Assembly: GCA_023897205.1 (NCBI GenBank)
Contig: JAHWDD010000011.1
Location: forward strand, 62,001-126,000
Source: Exophiala sp. HKRS030
Taxonomy: Eukaryota > Ascomycota > Eurotiomycetes > Chaetothyriales > Herpotrichiellaceae
Length of the DNA: 64,000 nucleotides
Reading direction: 5' to 3'
In this document: positions 59,448 through 64,000 of the stretch, piece by piece
Layout of the letters: every line of letters starts with the position of its first letter
Numbering within the stretch: position 1 is the first letter of the stretch
Program-made: the position numbers and the translations under genes
Notes under the pieces: model-generated
Told to the model about the DNA's origin: nothing
The model's input: only the letters and a program-made list of their open reading frames with translations
Databases searched by the model: none

Positions 59448-61178
59448 CTTCACTTGTCGTCAAGAAAAGATGCGTACTTTGGACGAGTGTTTACTTGTCA
59501 AGGGAGATGTTGTATTCTGGAATTGAAAAAAATCCGAAGACGACCCATAGGACGGTCTTACATACATGTACTATATATGAACTATCGCTTTACCTTCAAT
59601 ACTAGATGATTTCGTCGTAGGGAGAGGAGGAGAAGAGGTCATTTACTCAGCCTCGTCACAATTCGTCCGTGTCGGCGCCTTTGGTCCCCGAACTTCGATT
59701 TCCTTACTCCGTGGCGACCAAAAACCATGTTCCACGGGGGAAGCCAATGAAAATATCGTGCGCGAAGACTCAAAGGTATGGAATTAGTATTCTAGAATGT
59801 ACACTTGTCCTTGTACATCTGAAGCCAGTGGATCGGTGAACGGTTGATGGTACAAGTAGGAAAAGTAGTTGGAGTGGGTGGTCGCAGCCTCGCCGAGTTT
59901 CGAATATTTATTGATTACTACGCCGCCGTCGACCACGCACCCATATCCTCTACTTCACTCCGTACCAAAGTCCACGACTCCTGTTCCTACGCGCCTCGAG
60001 GTAACAAAGTCGACGGATTTCGTCGGGTCTTCGTGTACCCATTTGATTCCTTCGTTGTGACCTATCGTATTACCAACTGTGTATGCCAACGCATCGAGCA
60101 ACCTCCCTTCCTTCAAGGTCTAGCACAACCCATTCGCGAATTCACAGACCCGTTGAAAGCCTCGGTCCGGATCGCAAAACGACATTCCATGACATGCGCA
60201 ATTCCTCAAGTTGACCGACCTAAACATCTGCCCATCACTACTCGGGCGTTTTGGGTTGAGTCGACCCAAAAGCACAATCCGTAAGGTAGGGCAAGTAGGT
60301 ACACTACTCCTTTACAAACACCCATGGTCACGACGTAATTTCTGTTCCAGACCGACGACCGACGACCGACAACGGATTGTGTACCCGTATGTGTGCGTAT
60401 GTGTGGTACTTCATACGGAGTGTTACTTTTCACCATTTCAATAGACGCCCCCGTACGAGTATATGTATGTATATGTGGTGTCTTTGTGTGGCGTGAATAT
60501 CATCCTCTCTTGACATACATGGCTCTCGCACACTTCCACAACATTCAATGCTCCATCGTGACACTTTGGCATGTTGTGCGACCCGGTTCGTTCAATTTTT
60601 AGGTACGTACGGATACCGAAAGCCGCCGTAGGAGGGGGTGTTGGCGGTGACACCTGTGCGTACCCGAAAGGATCAACTTACACAAACTCACACATACACA
60701 CACACACACGGAGTAAGAAGTAAGCACAAACGAAGAAAATCTACATACTTGGTACGGAGCGGACATCAATGGGATTTTTCAATGGTATAGTATTCAAAAA
60801 AACACCTAGACATAGATCTAACCTCTATACAAGTAAAAGCACAAAGATATAAAGAAACCCATGTCCAACACATCCTCAAACGTTGGGGGACAAATGAGAT
60901 TGTAAGAAATTTTGCCAAATGGCAACGAGATAGAAGAGAGGTCGGTAAGCAAATGCGGACCGAGCATAGATTTTGTCCAAGAAAGCCGAGAATGGCGATT
61001 GCCTGATGTCTTGATGTTGTTGTCGTTGTTGTTGCCGTTGACGTTGGAGGTATCATCCCTGCACACAACACACAAACACACCTCAATCCGGAACCATTCA
61101 CAAATACCCAGGGACATTTACCATGTTACCAACCTCCCCTCCATCGAATTGTTTCTAGCCATGTGATTTTTTTTTCTT
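59448..61178. other. 1.7 kb intergenic region with simple repeats
   Basis: Shared upstream and downstream sequence. Contains a (CA)n run at about 60691-60709 and several TACGGAGT/TACTCCGT motifs (59956, 60411, 60709, 60751). The plus-strand frame 59844-60284 has 146 codons but no domain and looks random. Confidence 0.5.
60691..60709. repeat. (CA)n microsatellite
   Basis: CACATACACACACACACAC near-perfect dinucleotide repeat in noncoding sequence. Confidence 0.8.
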
Positions 61179-61999
61179 TCATGACCAGGTGACTTGGAGG
61201 GTAGCGGATTGACCCATGCCACCACATCCACCGGATGGTGCTCCAGCAAAGGTACCATAGTTGGCACCGGGCTGGGATCCGTTGGCACAGTTCTGGAGGA
61301 CGTAGCCGGTCGTGCAGACATCTCCGCTCGGGCAGACAAAGACGCATGTGTCCATGTTCGAGGTGCAAGACGGGCCGACGATGCTGAGGCTGTGTCCGTT
61401 CATGTTGACCTCGCGCGACACATCGACCACACCCCACTCGCCAAAGGTGAACTCCATCCAGGTGTTGCTGGCCTGGCCGTTGATGAGTTGAGTGTCCGGG
61501 TAGATGGCGGAGCAAGCGCCCGAGGCGCCGTCAGCGAAGTTGACCATCATCGAGGAGCCGGCGGCGATCGAAGCGGTGATGGTGGGCTGAACTGCGTTGA
61601 TCCAAGAGCCGGCGACACCCCAGCAGACAAGGACGATGTCTTCACCAGCGTTGTTGATGAAGTTGGCCTTCCATGGGTTGCTGTCGCTCTCGCCGCCGGA
61701 CAACCAGGCAAGTCCGTTGGCAACGGCCGAGTTCATGCCCAAGTTCGCGACACCGAGGCTGCTGAGTCTGCTGGCGTCGGCATCGCTGAGGGCGGTGGCA
61801 CGCTTTCTATTTCAGGGCCGGGTCAGTATACCTTTTTGTGTAACCATGTGACGGAATCCCGGGGGCCATCTTACTGTTCGACGTGGTTATGCTTGCGGGC
61901 ATGGCTGTGGGCGGAAGAGTGCTGGTGCCCAATGCTGGCAGCGTATGCCTGGCCAGCTGCGAGGGTGGCCAGCACCATGGTTTTCATTGAGAAGTGCAT
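61179..61999 (-). CDS. small secreted cysteine-rich protein, possibly Asp f 4-like
   Basis: Two exons, 61999-61875 and 61806-61179, with a 68 bp intron, give 250 aa. A signal peptide (MHFSMKTMVLATLAAGQAYAA) is followed by a His-rich propeptide and a KR site at residues 43-44, formed just after the intron, so Kex2 processing is likely. The mature part has about eight cysteines in the order VCWG, GACS, PSCT, DTCV, VCPS, DVCT, QNCA, GGCG, and no membrane anchor. The stretch FINNAGEDIVLVCWG and DVSREVNMNGH resembles a fungal secreted family that I associate with the Asp f 4 allergen; that name is from memory and uncertain. Extracellular location is well supported; function is not. Confidence 0.82.
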
Positions 62000-64000
62000 C
62001 TTGACTGTTTGTGGTGTTTTTGCTATGTGCAGAGAGATGAACTCTTGTGGCTTTGAGATAGCTGTCTTTGAGAGAAGTTCGACTTCTGAGAGTGTGCTTG
62101 TAAAGGAGTGCGATTGGGACGATCTCAGATCGAGTCTCTGTAACGACTGAACGAGGCGAGAGAGCGACGAAAACGAGTGCGAGGGACGCGTAAAGGAGTG
62201 AACGCGGGCGTAGGCTGGTACGGCTGAGGAAAGAGAGCGGACGACGTCGTGAAGAGACGTCTGAGAGATATAATCAATCCAGGCGGTGGTGGACGGCGAA
62301 CTTGGCAAGGATGGGAAGAGAGGGAGAGACAAGGAACTGGCCCATATTGCAACACAACACGACGAGGTCCAGGAGATACGGCCCCATGCATCCAGCGCAT
62401 TTTGGAGCACCACGAACCAATGGTCAGCCAGCGCCGGGGATGACCCCCGATTGTTAGCCATTGCCGTGGCGCGCGACCGCCCCAGAACATCCCTGTCAGA
62501 GTCTGGGTCTATGGGCCTTTTAGCCTTCGAGTCCGCTGGAGTGAAACGCTCTAGCTCCAGCCAATTTCCAAGCGCCTGACGAATGGTGTCGGTGGCTTCT
62601 CTCGCGTACCTGGCGCCAGTCGGAGCTTAACCATCGTCCACGTCAAACGGCGTCGTAGATCGAAACTGCAGGTTCAAAGCTCATTTCGGTGCCAGGCACA
62701 TTTTGACAGGAGGAAGGGGGCTGGGTCCCGAAAGGGAATGCCTCGACGCTGTCTTGTCAACTCCTGGAATGTGGCAGAGCGCGCGTTGCCAACCTGGCAG
62801 CCCAAGGTAAGGAAAAGTCTTTGTTCGGGGAGACTTTTGTGGTGCTCAGGTACTGGCCCAATCCTGACTCAGTGCCCCTGGGCCTGTGCGCAAAGCATCC
62901 TGGTGACCCAGCCCACGCTTGAACGACACCCGACAAAAATTCCAAGCCCGCCCAGACAAAAAGTCGGGTGGACCAGACACAGCATACGTATACTGGATAG
63001 TGATGAGAATGACGCATCAGTATGCAGTACACAGCCATAACCAAAGAAAGGCTATAAAGGCACCCTTGCCCGCATATCCCACTAAGACTTGCATTTGCCG
63101 TCAGTCTAATCCAATCAAATGAGTTTCGCAGCGCCTTTTTGGCCATCCGGCTTCGTGAAGTCAGGATATGCCTGGTTCACTGCACATACTTCGGCAGACA
63201 TGTTCTGAGAAGTGCGCAACGGTTTCGACTTCCGATCTGATGCAGATTTCCGTTGTTGTACGGACAAAATATTCGTAATGGTTGCGGACCACATCTCTAG
63301 AGAAGGTAGTCGGTGACGAAAATGATTCGCACAACAACAAAAGCAAAATGTTGCCAGGATTGATAGTGCAGAAAAAGGCGCAACCACCACTTCGATGGCC
63401 AAATCTTTCGGTCTTGCTCGAAATCAAACACGGCAAGTTGGTTCAAAAGGTCGTTTCCTCTTCTTATGAGCTCCCAGAACTTTGCGCACGTACGCCGATA
63501 GGTATAGACATTGATTGCAGCTCCGAATACTCCGTACAAGAGGTATGCTCTGTCGCAAATGGCTGCAAAAGGAAAGGTGCTATGTGCGAGCCTTAGGTGG
63601 AGTTCTCTTCCGATATTCTGGTGGCCTACGAGTATCGCCGCTGCATTCCACTTGCATTTTTCGAGGGTCCATGATGCAGTCCCGCGGGCACCCACATACA
63701 TGTGAACGATGGAGATATGGTAGAGAATTTTCAACCATTATCTTCTCCATTAGTAGGAACCGAATGGGACGGGTGGATTTTCCCTTGCAACGTGAGAATT
63801 GGGAAGCATTCTCTTCTTCCGAACGGGTTCGCTTCGGTGCCAAGGCTCGGCCCAGCATGTGTCTGCCAGGTACAATCCGTCGCCTATTGGGTACCGAGTT
63901 ATGTGGTGGAGGTGGTGGATATGCGTATTCCTTATCATGGCGCCGGCAAGATGATAACGAAGAAAAACCTCTGCAGACTGCCACCCGAGGATTTTGCATT
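62000..64000. other. terminal 2 kb, no gene recognised
   Basis: Upstream of the secreted protein gene; the first few hundred bases hold its promoter. Frames at 62757-63146, 63297-63734 and 63580-63999 on the minus strand are under 150 codons and lack motifs. TACTCCGTAC occurs at 63528-63537. A gene beginning outside the window cannot be ruled out. Confidence 0.45.

Noticed and set aside
59844..60284. 146-codon plus-strand frame in the intergenic region
   Set aside because: No domain and amino acid composition looks random.
63297..63734. 145-codon minus-strand frame at the end of the window
   Set aside because: No recognisable domain and overlaps other frames of equal length.

Overview
The window is nuclear DNA from a filamentous ascomycete (Pezizomycotina). 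The evidence is split genes with roughly 50-100 bp GT-AG introns, fungal-only families (Zn2Cys6 regulator, PDR-type ABC pump, Sit1-type siderophore transporter) and compact but not operonic spacing. The domain mix would fit a Eurotiomycete such as a black yeast relative, but that is inference from general style and not shown by the sequence. No rRNA, tRNA, CRISPR array or intact transposon could be supported.

Layout. 1-3275: the 3' end of RAV1 (V-ATPase assembly) and an unknown low-complexity, His/Asp-rich protein. 4166-12192: a seven-exon PDR/ABCG multidrug transporter with a Zn2Cys6 transcription factor directly upstream on the same strand. 13546-20418: RNase H2 subunit B, a small fungal two-helix membrane protein, a decayed fragment of a SERAC1-like hydrolase gene, and the replication factor Mcm10. 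20419-23271: a gene desert with relic-like sequence. 23272-28220: a secreted S10 serine carboxypeptidase, a five-exon MFS transporter with a 15 bp exon, and a small F-box-like protein. 29393-37264: a phenol-hydroxylase-type FAD monooxygenase sharing a 960 bp divergent intergenic region with a C2H2/fungal_trans regulator, then the mitochondrial alternative oxidase. 39230-48649: an acidic-tailed unknown protein, an amino acid permease, a class II aldolase-like protein and a full-length ABCB (MDR) transporter. 50934-61999: a GNAT acetyltransferase, a siderophore transporter tail to tail with a DAO-type FAD oxidoreductase, an NAD(P)-binding protein and a small secreted cysteine-rich protein. The last 2 kb shows no convincing gene.

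How the genes may work together. Most genes are independent. The most system-like arrangements are the regulator plus PDR pump (efflux), the FAD monooxygenase divergent from a C2H2 regulator (possible catabolic or detoxification switch, with alternative oxidase nearby), and the permease, aldolase-like enzyme and ABCB exporter in a row. None is clearly a new system. These are candidates for co-regulation only. Exon boundaries were inferred by hand from splice sites, frame and family conservation; every spliced model given sums to an intact reading frame.
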